Shown here: one piece after another, positions 1-10,503 of the stretch
How the letters are laid out: every line of letters starts with the position of its first letter
Numbering within the stretch: the stretch's first letter is position 1
Assembly: GCF_900458895.1 (NCBI RefSeq)
Contig: NZ_LR962863.1
Span: 1,798,001 to 1,862,000 of the forward strand
Reading direction: 5' to 3'
Source of the DNA: Staphylococcus schleiferi
GTDB taxonomy: Bacteria > Bacillota > Bacilli > Staphylococcales > Staphylococcaceae
DNA: 64,000 bases
Program-made: the position numbers and the translations under genes
The notes under the pieces: generated by a model
The model's input: the letters and a program-made list of their open reading frames with translations, nothing else
The model's database searches: none
Told to the model about the DNA's origin: nothing

Positions 1-406
1 TGTGACCAAAACCACCTGTTGAAAGTGCACTAGGTGCTTTCACATCGCCATTAGGAACTAATTCTGGCAAAGCTTTAGCGCCCCCGTGGTGAATTTGGAT
101 GACTGCTTTAGCGCCTCCTTTTTTCATTGTACACGCAAGTTCTTTCAATCCAGGTAAGTCTTCTTTTTTCGACACTGATGGTTCACCTGGAAATGCTTTA
201 CCTTCAATGTTGATATAGCTTGCAGCTGAAATAGCTAAGCCTACATCTTTAGCTCGAGGTTCAATATAACCTAACTCTGTAGAAGACGTTGTCCCATCAT
301 CATTTGACAATGTATGTGTTAACGGTGCTAAGACAAAACGATTTCTTAATGTGCTTCCGTTAGGTAATTTTAGTGACTCGAATAATGGCTCAAACTTTTG
401 CTCCAT
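1..406 (-). CDS. NADH:flavin oxidoreductase (Old Yellow Enzyme family), N-terminal part
   Basis: The gene runs off the left edge, so only about the first 135 residues are visible. They begin MEQKFEPLFESLKLPNG and continue through RNRFVLAPLTHTLS, the first strand of an OYE-type FMN TIM barrel, and later AVIQIHHGGA, the family's Q-x-x-H-x-G segment that contacts flavin. Members reduce alkenes or related substrates with NAD(P)H in the cytoplasm. The substrate here cannot be told. An AGGAGG-like site lies just upstream of the ATG at 404-406. Family assignment is firm; the individual function is unknown. Confidence 0.8.
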   Translation of the reverse strand, partial: MEQKFEPLFESLKLPNGSTLRNRFVLAPLTHTLSNDDGTTSSTELGYIEPRAKDVGLAISAASYINIEGKAFPGEPSVSKKEDLPGLKELACTMKKGGAKAVIQIHHGGAKALPELVPNGDVKAPSALSTGGFGH

Positions 407-602
407 TTTAACTCCTCCTCAAATGTTTTTCGAACACATTTTAATACAAGGAGGATTATAAATAAAATAAACAGCTTATATTAAAACAAATTTACTCTTA
501 TTTAAAAAATTCGCTCTTTTCAATTAATCAAGTACATTTAGTTAACAATGCAAACACAATAACGACTGTAAAGAATTTCTGTGGGTGCTTTTAACCTATA
601 AT

Positions 603-651
603 AAAAAGAGCGAGACGTTAAAATCAAATTGATTTTTTGTCTCACTCTTTT
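603..651 (-). terminator. Rho-independent terminator of typA
   Basis: Arms 603-616 (AAAAAGAGCGAGAC) and 639-651 (GTCTCACTCTTTT) pair with one G-U. Read on the minus strand the hairpin lies just after typA and ends in a T run. Confidence 0.8.
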
Positions 652-670
652 AAATGAAAGTCGACTTATA

Positions 671-2521
671 TTAATTTTCTTCTGATTCCATCATTTGTTT
701 AATACGTTTAGCTTCTTTTTCACGTTGACCTTTATTTAAAATTTTCTTTCTCAATCTCACGTTTTCAGGTGTTACCTCTACCAATTCATCATCGTTAATA
801 AATTCTAACGCTTCTTCTAACGATAACTTACGAGGTTTTTTCATTGTTTCTGTTTGGTCTTTTGTCGCAGAACGTACGTTAGTTTGATGTTTAACTTTAG
901 TAATATTGACAGTCAAATCATTTTCTCTGTTATTTTGACCTACAATCATTCCTTCGTATACATCTGTTCCAGGTTCCATAAAGTTAATACCACGGTCTTC
1001 TAAACCTAAAATCGCATATTCACTTGCAGATCCTTGGTCCATAGAAACTAACACACCGTTACGACGTCCACCAATACGACCTTTAATACGAGGTCTAAAC
1101 TCATCAAATGTATGGTTAATGATACCGTAACCACGTGTCATAGACATGAATTCAGTTGTATAACCAATTAATCCACGCGCAGGCACGTTAAAGATTAGAC
1201 GTGTCAATCCATTATCTGTCGTTACCATATCCACCATTTCACCTTTACGTTGTCCTAAAGACTCAATCACTGCACCTGAATATTCTTCTGGCACTTCAGC
1301 TTGAACGCGTTCAAATGGTTCATGTAACACACCATCAATATCTTTTAAAATAACTTGTGGTTTTGAAACTTGTAATTCAAAACCTTCACGTCTCATATTT
1401 TCGATTAAAATTGATAAGTGAAGCTCCCCACGTCCTGCAACTGTCCATGCATCTGGTGAGTCTGTTGGTGTAACTTTCAATGATACGTCTGTTTCAAGTT
1501 GGTTGTCTAAGCGCTCTTGAATTTGTCGTGCTGTTACAAATTGACCTTCTCTACCCGCAAACGGTGAATTATTCACTTTAAAAGTCATTTCAAGTGTTGG
1601 TTCATCAATACGTAATACAGGTAATGCATCTTGATGATCTTGTGGTGTGATTGTTTCACCTACGTTAATGTCTTCCATACCTGAGACAGCAATCAAATCA
1701 CCTGCATAGGCTTCTTGAATTTCTTCTCGTTTTAAACCAAAATAACCAAATATTTTAGTCACACGGAAATTTTTAACTGATCCATCTAATTTTAATAATG
1801 ATACGCTTTCACCAACACGCATTGTCCCTCTAAATACGCGCCCTATTCCAATACGCCCTACATAGTCATTATAATCAAGCAATGCAGGTTGGAATTGTAA
1901 AGGCTCGTCACGATTATCAACTGGTGCTGGAATATATTCTAAAATCGTTTCATATAAGCTTTGCATGTTTTCATCTTGTTTTTCAGGATCAAGGCTTGCA
2001 GTACCATTAATCGCTGAAGCATAGACAACAGGAAACTCAAGTTGGTCATCATTTGCATCAAGTTCAATGAATAAATCTAAAACTTCATCCACTACTCCCT
2101 CAGGACGTGCTGAAGGTTTATCAATTTTATTCACAACAACAACAGGTTTCAAGTTTTGTTCTAATGCCTTTTTCAAAACAAATCGTGTTTGTGGCATTGT
2201 TCCCTCATAGGCATCTACAACTAAAACAACACCGTCTACCATTTTCATAATACGCTCAACTTCTCCTCCGAAGTCAGCATGCCCAGGTGTATCTAAAATA
2301 TTAATACGTGTGTCTTTATAGTTAACTGCTGTATTTTTCGCTAATATTGTGATCCCACGTTCTCTTTCTAAGTCATTAGAATCCATCGCACGTTCTTCAA
2401 CATGCTCATTCTCACGAAAAATACCAGATTGTTTTAATAGTTCATCAACCAATGTCGTTTTACCATGGTCTACGTGAGCGATAATCGCAATGTTACGAAC
2501 ATCTTCTCTAAATTTTGTCAT
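671..2521 (-). CDS. typA: Ribosome-associated translational GTPase TypA/BipA
   Basis: A 616-residue EF-G-like GTPase that binds 70S ribosomes and helps 50S assembly and stress or cold adaptation. The P-loop AHVDHGKT is at residues 15-22, DTPGH at 77-81 and NKID at 131-134. Domain II, the EF-G-like domains III and V, and the TypA-specific C-terminal domain follow, ending in a very basic tail. Length matches the family. It is divergent from the small ylaF-like membrane gene, the same pairing as ylaG/ylaF in Bacillus subtilis. Terminator at 603-651. Confidence 0.97.
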   Translation of the reverse strand: MTKFREDVRNIAIIAHVDHGKTTLVDELLKQSGIFRENEHVEERAMDSNDLERERGITILAKNTAVNYKDTRINILDTPGHADFGGEVERIMKMVDGVVLVVDAYEGTMPQTRFVLKKALEQNLKPVVVVNKIDKPSARPEGVVDEVLDLFIELDANDDQLEFPVVYASAINGTASLDPEKQDENMQSLYETILEYIPAPVDNRDEPLQFQPALLDYNDYVGRIGIGRVFRGTMRVGESVSLLKLDGSVKNFRVTKIFGYFGLKREEIQEAYAGDLIAVSGMEDINVGETITPQDHQDALPVLRIDEPTLEMTFKVNNSPFAGREGQFVTARQIQERLDNQLETDVSLKVTPTDSPDAWTVAGRGELHLSILIENMRREGFELQVSKPQVILKDIDGVLHEPFERVQAEVPEEYSGAVIESLGQRKGEMVDMVTTDNGLTRLIFNVPARGLIGYTTEFMSMTRGYGIINHTFDEFRPRIKGRIGGRRNGVLVSMDQGSASEYAILGLEDRGINFMEPGTDVYEGMIVGQNNRENDLTVNITKVKHQTNVRSATKDQTETMKKPRKLSLEEALEFINDDELVEVTPENVRLRKKILNKGQREKEAKRIKQMMESEEN

Positions 2522-2619
2522 ACTTTAATTCCTTTCTCGGGTAAATTACCACTTTCTTTTACAACTCGTTTATTATATCATAGAAATGAAATGAAGAAAC
2601 AGAGTTAGGTGGGATTAAG

Positions 2620-2805
2620 ATGAAAAAATCTCAATCAATTTTTTTATTGCTATCAATTCTTGCAATTTTCTTTTTAACCATGTTTAGCTTTGCAATCGCT
2701 GCAACCAATGTATTTTGGATGATCGTCACATTTATTTTAATGGTAGCAACGTTTGGTGTAGGCTTTTCATTAAAAAAGAAATACCGTGAAAACGATTGGC
2801 TATAA
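2620..2805 (+). CDS. Small two-TM membrane protein, YlaF-like (DUF5325)
   Basis: A 61-residue protein with two hydrophobic helices (about residues 7-27 and 31-50) and a basic, charged tail KKKYRENDWL. The start follows GTTAGGTGGGATTAAG, a good ribosome site. Its position divergent to typA and its size match B. subtilis ylaF. No biochemical role is known. A hairpin at 2839-2870 ends it. Confidence 0.75.
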   Translation: MKKSQSIFLLLSILAIFFLTMFSFAIAATNVFWMIVTFILMVATFGVGFSLKKKYRENDWL

Positions 2806-2838
2806 CAACCACGAATGACTACATCTTTTAATAAATTT

Positions 2839-2870
2839 AAGGGCTGAGACACATTGATGTCCCAGCCTTT
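2839..2870. terminator. Bidirectional terminator between ylaF-like gene and suhB-like gene
   Basis: AAGGGCTGAGACA at 2839-2851 pairs with TGTCCCAGCCTTT at 2858-2870. It serves convergent genes. The GAGAC/GTCCC core is the recurrent staphylococcal terminator type seen elsewhere in the window. Confidence 0.8.
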
Positions 2871-2883
2871 GTTTATACCCATT

Positions 2884-3702
2884 TTACTTATGTTTCAACT
2901 TTTCATGCAAAGCGATGAGTGTCTCATCATGCTGACGCAAATAGTCCTGTCGAATTGCTGTGTGTACTTTTTTATTTCCTACGAGAACAGAATTCGGATG
3001 CGTCATTGCTAAAGGTTCTCCTAAGAAATTTGTCGCAATCCCATCCACTTCTTCTAGTATAATGATGCCTCCAGCATAGTCCCATGGTTGTAAACGTGGT
3101 GTCATATATGCAGCAAGCTGTCCTGTAGCAACGTAAACAATTTCGAGTGCTGCTGATCCATATGCGCGTGCACTTCTTGAGTCACTTACGATAGGTTCTA
3201 ACATTGTGCCTAATTTAGGTTTTGTGAGCCAATTTGGATTCATACCAATAATACTCTCACTTACGACAGTATCCTCTAAAAGAGGTAAAGGTTCTTCATT
3301 CATCAGTGCACCTTTCCCAGCTTTGGCATGGTAAAGTACATCTCTCATCACATCATAGACAAACCCTGCATAAGGCTTCCCTTCTTTAAAGATACCTATT
3401 GATATTGCAAAGTTTTCACTTTGATGAATAAAGTTTAACGTACCATCAATCGGGTCAATCACCCAGACAATGCCTTCAGTCGTTTCAATGTCATGGCCGT
3501 GGCCTTCTTCACCAATAATGCGATGATTTGGGTAGCTCTCTTGGATTTGACTCACAATAAACTGTTCTGTCTCTTTATCTACATTCGTTACTAAATCATT
3601 GGGGTTCGACTTAGCTTCAATTGCAAGTGTGTCACCCATCTTTTTTCTAATATTATTTCCTGCTTCTAAAACTAAACTTTTCGCAAAATCATATAAATGC
3701 AT
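2884..3702 (-). CDS. Inositol monophosphatase family protein (SuhB-like)
   Basis: A 272-residue Mg2+-dependent phosphatase of the IMPase/FIG superfamily. The metal-binding motifs are visible in order: GEEGHG, DPIDGTLNF and WDYAGG. Members act on inositol phosphate, PAP or fructose bisphosphate; the substrate cannot be decided here. A start at 3726 is possible, but the ATG at 3702 has AGGAG at the right spacing and begins the conserved region, so I use it. It lies next to typA as in S. aureus. Confidence 0.88.
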   Translation of the reverse strand: MHLYDFAKSLVLEAGNNIRKKMGDTLAIEAKSNPNDLVTNVDKETEQFIVSQIQESYPNHRIIGEEGHGHDIETTEGIVWVIDPIDGTLNFIHQSENFAISIGIFKEGKPYAGFVYDVMRDVLYHAKAGKGALMNEEPLPLLEDTVVSESIIGMNPNWLTKPKLGTMLEPIVSDSRSARAYGSAALEIVYVATGQLAAYMTPRLQPWDYAGGIIILEEVDGIATNFLGEPLAMTHPNSVLVGNKKVHTAIRQDYLRQHDETLIALHEKLKHK

Positions 3703-3817
3703 TCGACTCACTCCTATTAAATTCATTATACACTAAAATGGGGCAAGATGAATGTTTCGCAGTTCGGTATATGCTACAATGAAATCAGTTTAACACGGAT
3801 ACATAAGGAGGCGTATG

Positions 3818-4429
3818 ATGACAAAATATACGTTTAAACCCAAAGATTTTAAAGTCTTTGAAGTAGAAGGTCTAGATGCAAGAATGGAAGCATTAGAACA
3901 ACAAATTCGACCTCAATTACACGCACTTGGCGACTATTTTACAGATTATCTTGAAACTTTAACTGGTGATACTTTTTATGCACATGTAGCTAAACATGCT
4001 AGACGTACGGTCAATCCGCCCAAAGATACTTGGGTCGCTTTCGCAACGAATAAACGTGGTTATAAAATGATGCCCCATTTTCAAATTGGCTTATTCGAAG
4101 ATCACTTGTTTGTGATGTATGGACTCATGCATGAAGATAAAAACAAAGCTAAAGATGTTGAAGTATTTGAAAACAAATTAGAAACGCTTCTTGATCTGCC
4201 TAACGACTTCCAAATATCTTTAGATCATACACAGCCCGATAAATCTCGTATACAAGATTTATCAAAAGAAGAACTTCAAAAAGGTATCGCACGCGCTAAA
4301 AATGTTAAAAAGGGCGAGTTTTTTGTAGCACGAGCGATTCCTCCTCAATCTGAGCATTTGAAAACGGATAAAGTATTTATTGCCTTTTTAGAAGACACAT
4401 TTAAGCATCTTTTAAAATTTTACAGTTAA
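3818..4429 (+). CDS. UPF0637 / DUF1054 family protein (YktB-like)
   Basis: About 203 residues ([19 protein letters not shown]...). The family is small, cytoplasmic and widespread in Bacillales, with no established function. Two ATG codons sit in tandem at 3815 and 3818. The AAGGAGG site is only 3 bases from the first and 6 from the second, so the second is preferred. It is monocistronic, with a shared terminator at 4452-4481. Confidence 0.85.
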   Translation: MTKYTFKPKDFKVFEVEGLDARMEALEQQIRPQLHALGDYFTDYLETLTGDTFYAHVAKHARRTVNPPKDTWVAFATNKRGYKMMPHFQIGLFEDHLFVMYGLMHEDKNKAKDVEVFENKLETLLDLPNDFQISLDHTQPDKSRIQDLSKEELQKGIARAKNVKKGEFFVARAIPPQSEHLKTDKVFIAFLEDTFKHLLKFYS

Positions 4430-4451
4430 TGTAAAGCATAGATGCCATAAT

Positions 4452-4481
4452 AAAAAGACTTGGTCATTGCCAAGTCTTTTT
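4452..4481. terminator. Bidirectional terminator
   Basis: AAAAAGACTTGG at 4452-4463 and CCAAGTCTTTTT at 4470-4481 form a perfect hairpin with a short loop. It lies between the convergent yktB-like and DUF4064 genes. Confidence 0.9.
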
Positions 4482-4485
4482 ATAA

Positions 4486-5148
4486 TTATTTATCATCTCG
4501 ATCTAAATCATCTAATCTTTTTAGTGATTCATCTCTATTATTTTGATACTGATCTCCGCTATTTTCTGCATGTTGCGTTTGGTTTTGATTAACTTCTCTA
4601 TCTTGTGGTTCATGTACAACATTTTGTCTCTCCTGATGACGTTGGGCTTCCACATCTTGAGGATTTTCTTGATATTGTTGTGAGCGGTGTTCAGGATTTT
4701 GATAAATGTAGTTTCCATTTTTTGGCTTGCGGACAAGTAACATAATACCTGCAATTAACCACAAAATTCCTGAAATCAAACTTGCGCTTAAAAATACACC
4801 TGTTGCAGCAGCTATAATTAGTAATATCCCTGCTAAAATAGGCTTTTTAAACAAGAATACGGCCACTAGCGCAACAACTAAAGGAATAAGAAAAGTAATC
4901 AATGAAGTTGGGTTAATATTATTCAATTGAGACGCATCTTGACCCGTCATCTCAATTTGTTGTTGAAATTCTGGATTTTTAAAAATAGCAATCGCACCAA
5001 TAATTAAAACGAACCAAATTGCGTGTAGAACAATTCCTACCCACGTTAAAACTTTCTCTGCTGTACGCTTGAATGGTACTTTTGCATCATTTCTGTTGAC
5101 GATGCGTTCATCATTTTTATGCTGATTATAAACGTATTGATCTGACAT
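4486..5148 (-). CDS. DUF4064 membrane protein with Gln/Asn-rich tail
   Basis: A 220-residue protein. After a basic N-terminus come about four hydrophobic segments (roughly residues 35-53, 83-101, 104-122 and 125-138), then a long polar tail rich in Q, N, H and E. It has the same arrangement as the neighbour at 5615-6652, so the two look like diverged paralogues. The RBS AAGGAGG is 8 bases before ATG. Function unknown; a cell-envelope role is inferred only from the neighbour. Confidence 0.75.
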   Translation of the reverse strand: MSDQYVYNQHKNDERIVNRNDAKVPFKRTAEKVLTWVGIVLHAIWFVLIIGAIAIFKNPEFQQQIEMTGQDASQLNNINPTSLITFLIPLVVALVAVFLFKKPILAGILLIIAAATGVFLSASLISGILWLIAGIMLLVRKPKNGNYIYQNPEHRSQQYQENPQDVEAQRHQERQNVVHEPQDREVNQNQTQHAENSGDQYQNNRDESLKRLDDLDRDDK

Positions 5149-5614
5149 ATTAAAACCTCCTTATTGACTGTATTGCCTTTTTTCAAACTTTTAAACGCAT
5201 AATACTTCATTTTATGTGTATTGCTAAATTTTGAGCATGTCCGCACAAAATGACATCATTTTTACAATAAACCTATAAGTTACATTTTATATTAGTAAAA
5301 ATAAAATCAATATACTCAACGTGATACACGTGTTAGTATCCAACGTCAAACGGACACCTAAAATCAATGATATATTAAAATAGATAAGATTTAAAGATAA
5401 TTATATTAAAATTTGAATAAATAGGCTAAACCAATAATTTATCGAGATTTTTATTATCATATTCACTGGCAAGCTTGTGCTATTTTCTACATTATTAAAA
5501 GGCACTTATTCCGATGTTCATGTCTAATCTCAAAGCGATACTAAAATCTAACTTTTAATGATTAAAGACATGCACTGAAATAAGTGCCTTTTTTATTTTG
5601 CGATTCAAATAACG
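5149..5614. other. Long intergenic region between two DUF4064 genes
   Basis: 466 bases of AT-rich sequence with no convincing reading frame. The left two thirds show nothing I recognise. The right end holds the nested hairpin described at 5497-5594. Confidence 0.6.
5497..5594. ncRNA. Structured element: nested long hairpin, terminator or small RNA 3' end
   Basis: Perfect 14-base outer arms AAAAGGCACTTATT (5497-5510) and AATAAGTGCCTTTT (5579-5592) enclose a second inverted pair, CATGTCTAAT (5519-5528) and ATTAAAGACATG (5561-5572). On the plus strand the outer stem runs straight into a T run, as an intrinsic terminator would. No plus-strand gene lies upstream, so an unannotated plus-strand small RNA is one reading. 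The minus-strand alternative is a terminator for the auxB-like gene. Confidence 0.4.
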
Positions 5615-6652
5615 TTATTGCTTTTCGTCTTCTTGCTCGCTGTCTTCAGCAGACTGTTTTGGTCTATCTTGTTGCAATTTCAAACGATTATCATAATTTT
5701 GGCGACGTTGTGTCGATGCACTCACTCTATGCTTTCTTTGTTCTTTTTCATGCGCCTTACGTGCTTTTTTCTCTTCTTTACGTTGTGCTTTGAGTTCTGC
5801 TTTCTCTTGCTTACGTTGTGCTTTAAGCGCTTCAGGTGATGTAACCGTATCATCCTCGTCATATTCTTCTGAAGTCGTTACATCATTTTTCACATCTTGT
5901 TCAGGCTCAGCTTGGTGAGACATTGTACGACTATCATAAATGAGTGTGTCATCTTCTGCATCATTGATATCATGTGTTGATTGTTCAACCTCATTTTTCT
6001 TAATCGGCTTATGATTATACTTTGCAGACCGTGATAATACAACTGGTTCATCATCAGATGGCCCCTCGTTTTCAACATGCGTGTCCTCTTTTTCCGCATT
6101 GAAGTGTGTCGATTGCGTATGAGGCAGATCTCCCTCATCTTCATCATACGTATTCTCTCTATATGATGGATAGCCGCCCATGTCTTGGTACATAGGTACA
6201 AGTTCATATTTTTCTTTTCTTCCAAACATCATTAGCGCAACAATAAAAAAGAATAATGGAACTAAAATAAAAAATAATGGTAATGTAATAATCGCTACTA
6301 ACAAAAATAGCAGTCCTGATACAATACGATGATTCATTGAAATCAATGCTAGGAATGAAATCAATAGACATACGATCAAATATACGATAAATGCCCATAC
6401 ACCGTTCTGTAACATAATCACAAGTTGGGTTGCATTTAAATTATTACTTGCTAAAAAATCTTGCAAAGTGGCATTATTGGCAACCCCATTTTCTAGTTTT
6501 TGAATTGAATTCTCGTTACTAAAGAGAACCAAGCCAAAAAACATCGCCACAACTGTAGCACCTAATAATAATATCCAACTCAACCAGCCAAGAATCTTCT
6601 CAGCAAGACGATTTACAGGACGACTGATTTGTGTATATGCTTCTCCAGTCAT
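5615..6652 (-). CDS. auxB: DUF4064 membrane protein with long charged tail, AuxB-like by synteny
   Basis: About 345 residues: four membrane segments in the first half (near residues 20-45, 80-100, 105-122 and 125-145), then a long acidic cytoplasmic region and a Lys/Arg/Glu-rich coiled-coil-like C-terminus (AQRKQEKAELKAQRKEEKK). It sits directly after potD, the position of the S. aureus gene called auxB, linked to beta-lactam tolerance and lipoteichoic acid stability. A longer GTG start at 6682 exists, but AAGAGGAG fits the ATG at 6652. The symbol rests on position and architecture. Confidence 0.65.
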   Translation of the reverse strand: MTGEAYTQISRPVNRLAEKILGWLSWILLLGATVVAMFFGLVLFSNENSIQKLENGVANNATLQDFLASNNLNATQLVIMLQNGVWAFIVYLIVCLLISFLALISMNHRIVSGLLFLLVAIITLPLFFILVPLFFFIVALMMFGRKEKYELVPMYQDMGGYPSYRENTYDEDEGDLPHTQSTHFNAEKEDTHVENEGPSDDEPVVLSRSAKYNHKPIKKNEVEQSTHDINDAEDDTLIYDSRTMSHQAEPEQDVKNDVTTSEEYDEDDTVTSPEALKAQRKQEKAELKAQRKEEKKARKAHEKEQRKHRVSASTQRRQNYDNRLKLQQDRPKQSAEDSEQEDEKQ

Positions 6653-6717
6653 GCTTCCACTCCTCTTATTTATCTTACTCACTTAATTATAACTAAACTC
6701 AAATGAAATCACTAGAA

Positions 6718-7791
6718 TCATAACGCCATTTTGAAATTTAGGAAACGCTCATTGTATTCATTTAACACATCTGGCCCTAAATCTTTGTACACTTCAAGAC
6801 GTTTTTGCTCTTCTCGTGTTGGGTAAACACGATGATCGTGACTCATTTCTTTTGGCAATAATTTTCTAGCCGTTTGATTAGGTGTACCATAACCCACCCA
6901 TTCAGTATTTTGCTTACTCACTTTAGGATCCAACAAAAAGTTAATAAATTGATGTGCACCTTCAACATTTTGTGCCGTTTTAGGAATGACCATATTATCA
7001 AACCATAAATTCGAACCTTCTTTTGGCACGACATAGTCAAAATGATCGTTTTCTTGAAACAATGGTGCTGCCGAACCGCTCCAAATGACAGCAACATTCG
7101 CCTCATGTTGCTCAAGCATCATTTTAATTTCATCGCCTACAACACCTCGAATATTAGGAGAAAACGTTTTTAAGTTTTGTTCTGCCGATTCTAAATGTGT
7201 CTCATTCGTATCATTTAAACTATACCCTAAACTATTGAGAGATAGACCCATAATTTCTCGAGCGCCATCCACCAATAATACATCATTTTTTAACCGTGGA
7301 TTTTTTAAATCATTCCAACTATTAAAATCGATATCAGGATATTTTTCTTTATTATACAAAATGCCGACTGTCCCAAAGAAATATGGAATCGAATAAGTAT
7401 TTTTAGGATCAAAAGGCTGATTCATATAATGTGGGTCTAGATGCTTCATGTTTGGAATTTTTTGATGATCAATTGGACGCAATAAATGCGCTTTTCTCAT
7501 TTTTTCTATCGTGTAATCACTCGGAAAGGCCACATCGTAATGCGTACCGCCATTGCGAATTTTTGCCTCCATCGCTTCGTTAGAATCAAATGTTTCATAA
7601 ACCACTTGTATCCCTGTTTTCTGTTCAAATTGCTGAATTATTTCAGGATCAATATATTCTCCCCAATTATAGACGTACAGCTTTTCTTGTTGCTTGCCAC
7701 CAATTTCATCATGGTTAATCCAATACCCGACACCCAAACTGATTAAACCCAGTAAGAGTGCGCCCCCAATGAGTTGTATCAATTGTTTCAT
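6718..7791 (-). CDS. potD: Spermidine/putrescine ABC transporter, substrate-binding protein
   Basis: A 357-residue extracytoplasmic binding protein. LYVYNWGEYIDPEIIQQFEQ after the N-terminal helix is the classic PotD/PotF opening, and the two-lobe periplasmic-binding fold runs to the end. The N-terminus is a single hydrophobic anchor (residues 5-25) and I see no Cys lipobox, so it is probably membrane-anchored rather than a lipoprotein. ATGA overlap with potC. Last gene of the pot operon. Confidence 0.93.
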   Translation of the reverse strand: MKQLIQLIGGALLLGLISLGVGYWINHDEIGGKQQEKLYVYNWGEYIDPEIIQQFEQKTGIQVVYETFDSNEAMEAKIRNGGTHYDVAFPSDYTIEKMRKAHLLRPIDHQKIPNMKHLDPHYMNQPFDPKNTYSIPYFFGTVGILYNKEKYPDIDFNSWNDLKNPRLKNDVLLVDGAREIMGLSLNSLGYSLNDTNETHLESAEQNLKTFSPNIRGVVGDEIKMMLEQHEANVAVIWSGSAAPLFQENDHFDYVVPKEGSNLWFDNMVIPKTAQNVEGAHQFINFLLDPKVSKQNTEWVGYGTPNQTARKLLPKEMSHDHRVYPTREEQKRLEVYKDLGPDVLNEYNERFLNFKMAL

Positions 7792-8600
7792 ATCGTCACA
7801 CCTCTTTTACTGGATTGCTTCTTCTGTTTATGGCGCTGTATCAGTTGATAGCTGATTAAGCCAACCATAATCAATACAAATAAAATCGTAGAAATAGCAT
7901 TAATTTCCATACTTACACCACGTCGTGCCATCGCATAGATTTCAACAGATAAAACACTAAAGCCGTTACCTGTCACAAAGAAGCTCACTGTAAAATCATC
8001 TAGAGAGTAAGTTAGTGCCATAAAAAAGCCACCAATAATTCCCGGCATGATATGCGGAATGAGCACCTTACTCAATAATTGAAACTCGGTAGCACCTAAA
8101 TCACGTGCTGCATTCATAATTGAATCGTTCATTTCGTATAATTTTGGTAAAACTATAATGACAACAATAGGAATACAAAAGGCAATATGTGAGATGAGGA
8201 CAGAGGTAAAACCTAATCCATATCCCGTAAAATGACCTATCGCTGTAAACATAATTAAAAATGAAGCCCCTATTACAACATCGGAAGAAACCATTAAAAC
8301 GTTATTTAAAGTGAGCAACGACATTTTTAATGTTTGATTCCGAAGTTGGTACAACAACAATGCTCCAAAAACACCAATGATAGTTGCAATACTCGCTGCT
8401 AATAATGCAATCGCAATTGTATTAAAAACAACTTGCAAGAGATGTTTATTTTGAAATAAAGCTTGATAATGTTCCCATGTAAAACCTTCAAAATGCGTCA
8501 TATTCCCCGCACTATTAAACGAATACAACATTAAAAAGAATATCGGCAAATACAAAACGACTAATAAGGTGTACAAATAAGTTTTACCGTACCATTTCAT
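7788..8600 (-). CDS. potC: Spermidine/putrescine ABC transporter permease PotC
   Basis: A 270-residue inner-membrane permease with six hydrophobic helices. The EAA loop AARDLGATEFQLLSKVLIP near residue 165 is where the ATPase PotA docks. It overlaps potB and potD by four bases each, so translation is probably coupled. Confidence 0.93.
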   Translation of the reverse strand: MKWYGKTYLYTLLVVLYLPIFFLMLYSFNSAGNMTHFEGFTWEHYQALFQNKHLLQVVFNTIAIALLAASIATIIGVFGALLLYQLRNQTLKMSLLTLNNVLMVSSDVVIGASFLIMFTAIGHFTGYGLGFTSVLISHIAFCIPIVVIIVLPKLYEMNDSIMNAARDLGATEFQLLSKVLIPHIMPGIIGGFFMALTYSLDDFTVSFFVTGNGFSVLSVEIYAMARRGVSMEINAISTILFVLIMVGLISYQLIQRHKQKKQSSKRGVTI

Positions 8601-9403
8601 TTTGATGTGCCCCCTTTTTGCTTACTTCGTGTTAATACCATGACAAATGCCATGAATAACACTAAAAATATTGCAATTGTTGAGCCCATACCATAGTTTT
8701 GTATCACCAAAAATTGTTCTTCAATCGCTGTACCAATATTAATCACTTTATTACCGGCAATCAATCTCGTAATCATAAATAGAGATAATGCAGGAATAAA
8801 AGTCACTTGAATACCTGTTTTCACACCTTCAGCCGTTAACGGTAATAAAACTTTTCTAATCACCGTCGCTCGATTTGCACCTAAGTCTTGTGCTGCAAAA
8901 AAGAGCTGCTCAGGAATATCTTTCATACTGTTATAAATTGGAAGTAACATAAACGGAATATAAATATATGCCGAAACAAAGATAAAGGCTGGCGCTGTGA
9001 ACAGTATAGGCTGTGCTGGAAGATGAAAGGACATCAAAATTTTGTTGATAAATCCATCATGACTGAAAATACCAATAAATGCATATGTCTTAAGTAGTAA
9101 ATTCATCCATGTAGGTATAATCATGATCAACAACCAAGTGGCTGCATTTTTAGACTGTTGAATAAAATACGCAGCCGGATAACTGACTAAAAGACAAATC
9201 AAGGTAATGATAAAGGCATAAATAATAGATTCACCGAGCATCATCATATAATGCGCTGTTAAAAATTGACGATAATTCATCAAAGTAAAGTGTCCATCTT
9301 CATTGACGAATGAAAAATAAAGGAGTAACACGACAGGTATGATAATGAAGAAAACCATCCATAGCAAATAAGGAATTGCGAGCCAACGATTAATGTGTTT
9401 CAT
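8597..9403 (-). CDS. potB: Spermidine/putrescine ABC transporter permease PotB
   Basis: A 268-residue six-helix permease, the heterodimer partner of PotC. Its EAA loop reads [20 protein letters not shown]. The start overlaps the end of potA by 14 bases, as expected in a tightly coupled operon. Confidence 0.93.
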   Translation of the reverse strand: MKHINRWLAIPYLLWMVFFIIIPVVLLLYFSFVNEDGHFTLMNYRQFLTAHYMMMLGESIIYAFIITLICLLVSYPAAYFIQQSKNAATWLLIMIIPTWMNLLLKTYAFIGIFSHDGFINKILMSFHLPAQPILFTAPAFIFVSAYIYIPFMLLPIYNSMKDIPEQLFFAAQDLGANRATVIRKVLLPLTAEGVKTGIQVTFIPALSLFMITRLIAGNKVINIGTAIEEQFLVIQNYGMGSTIAIFLVLFMAFVMVLTRSKQKGGTSK

Positions 9404-10490
9404 AGCTTAATTCTCCATAACCTTCTATACGTTTATCAAACTCTTCTTCAGTTTCACCTGGCACCATGATATGAATCGCTTCTGGCTCAAAATCGAGTCC
9501 TACACGTGCTCCTATATTTGCATTTTTAGTCGATTGAATTGTCCATTCATACCCTTTTCGATCTTCACATATCATTTCGTAATGTACGCCTCTAAATAGC
9601 GAACTTGTCACAGTCGCTTTAAAAAGCCCTTTTTCTTCAGGAACAACTGTAATATCTTCTGGTCGAATAACGACATCGACTTGCGTTTGTGGCGGGATAT
9701 CTTTATCTACACAATCAAAATTTTGACCATAGATATTGACGATATAGTCCTCCACCATAACACCCTCAACAATATTGGATTCACCAATAAAATCTGCCAC
9801 AAAACGATTGACGGGCTCATCATAAATATCAAGTGGTGTTCCAAATTGTTCAATTTTTCCTTCACGCATTACAAAAATAAAGTCGCTCATCGCTAAAGCT
9901 TCTTCTTGATCATGTGTTACAAATACGAAAGTAATCCCAAGACGTTTCTGTAACGCTCTTAATTCGTACTGCATTTCAGTACGCAATTTCAAATCTAATG
10001 CGGATAACGATTCATCGAGTAATAAAATCTCTGGTTCATTGACAATTGCACGTGCAATCGCAATACGTTGTTTTTGTCCACCACTTAATGCATGTATAGA
10101 ACTTTCAATATATTTTTCAAGCTTTACTAATTTAAGTGCTTCTTTTACTTTTTCATCAATTTGTTGCTTATTTAGCTTTTTTAATTTCAAACCAAATGCC
10201 ACGTTATCATAAACATTTAAATGTGGAAATAAAGCATAATCTTGGAAAACGGTATTGACTTGTCGCTGATTTGCTGGCCATTGATTAATGTTTTTACCTA
10301 AATACACAATTTCTCCCGCGTCCGGCGATTCAAATCCCGCAATCAGTCTTAGCATCGTCGTCTTACCACATCCTGATGGCCCAAGTATCGTATAAAAATA
10401 ACCAGATTCTATCTCTAAATCAACTGCATCTAAAATTGTCGTTTCATCATACTTTTTAGTAATCTTCTTAAAAGATAATAACTCACTCAA
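9390..10490 (-). CDS. potA: Spermidine/putrescine ABC transporter ATP-binding protein
   Basis: A 366-residue ATPase powering PotBC. Walker [10 protein letters not shown], signature LSGGQKQR and Walker [13 protein letters not shown] are all intact, followed by a TOBE-type C-terminal domain (VVIRPEDI). An ATG at 10529 is in frame but would overlap the regulator gene. The TTG at 10488-10490 has AGGAGGG 8 bases upstream and begins the conserved sequence [14 protein letters not shown], so I take TTG as the start. Confidence 0.9.
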   Translation of the reverse strand: MSELLSFKKITKKYDETTILDAVDLEIESGYFYTILGPSGCGKTTMLRLIAGFESPDAGEIVYLGKNINQWPANQRQVNTVFQDYALFPHLNVYDNVAFGLKLKKLNKQQIDEKVKEALKLVKLEKYIESSIHALSGGQKQRIAIARAIVNEPEILLLDESLSALDLKLRTEMQYELRALQKRLGITFVFVTHDQEEALAMSDFIFVMREGKIEQFGTPLDIYDEPVNRFVADFIGESNIVEGVMVEDYIVNIYGQNFDCVDKDIPPQTQVDVVIRPEDITVVPEEKGLFKATVTSSLFRGVHYEMICEDRKGYEWTIQSTKNANIGARVGLDFEPEAIHIMVPGETEEEFDKRIEGYGELSYETH

Positions 10491-10503
10491 TTCTAAAACC
10501 CTC

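Noticed and set aside
2631..2882. Minus-strand frame opposite the ylaF-like gene
   Set aside because: Overlaps a clear plus-strand gene and its terminator, with no ribosome site.
5149..5614. Named staphylococcal small RNA in this gap
   Set aside because: The structure is suggestive, but I could not match it to any specific known RNA from sequence alone.
6718..7791. PotD as a lipoprotein
   Set aside because: No cysteine follows the N-terminal hydrophobic segment, so no lipobox.
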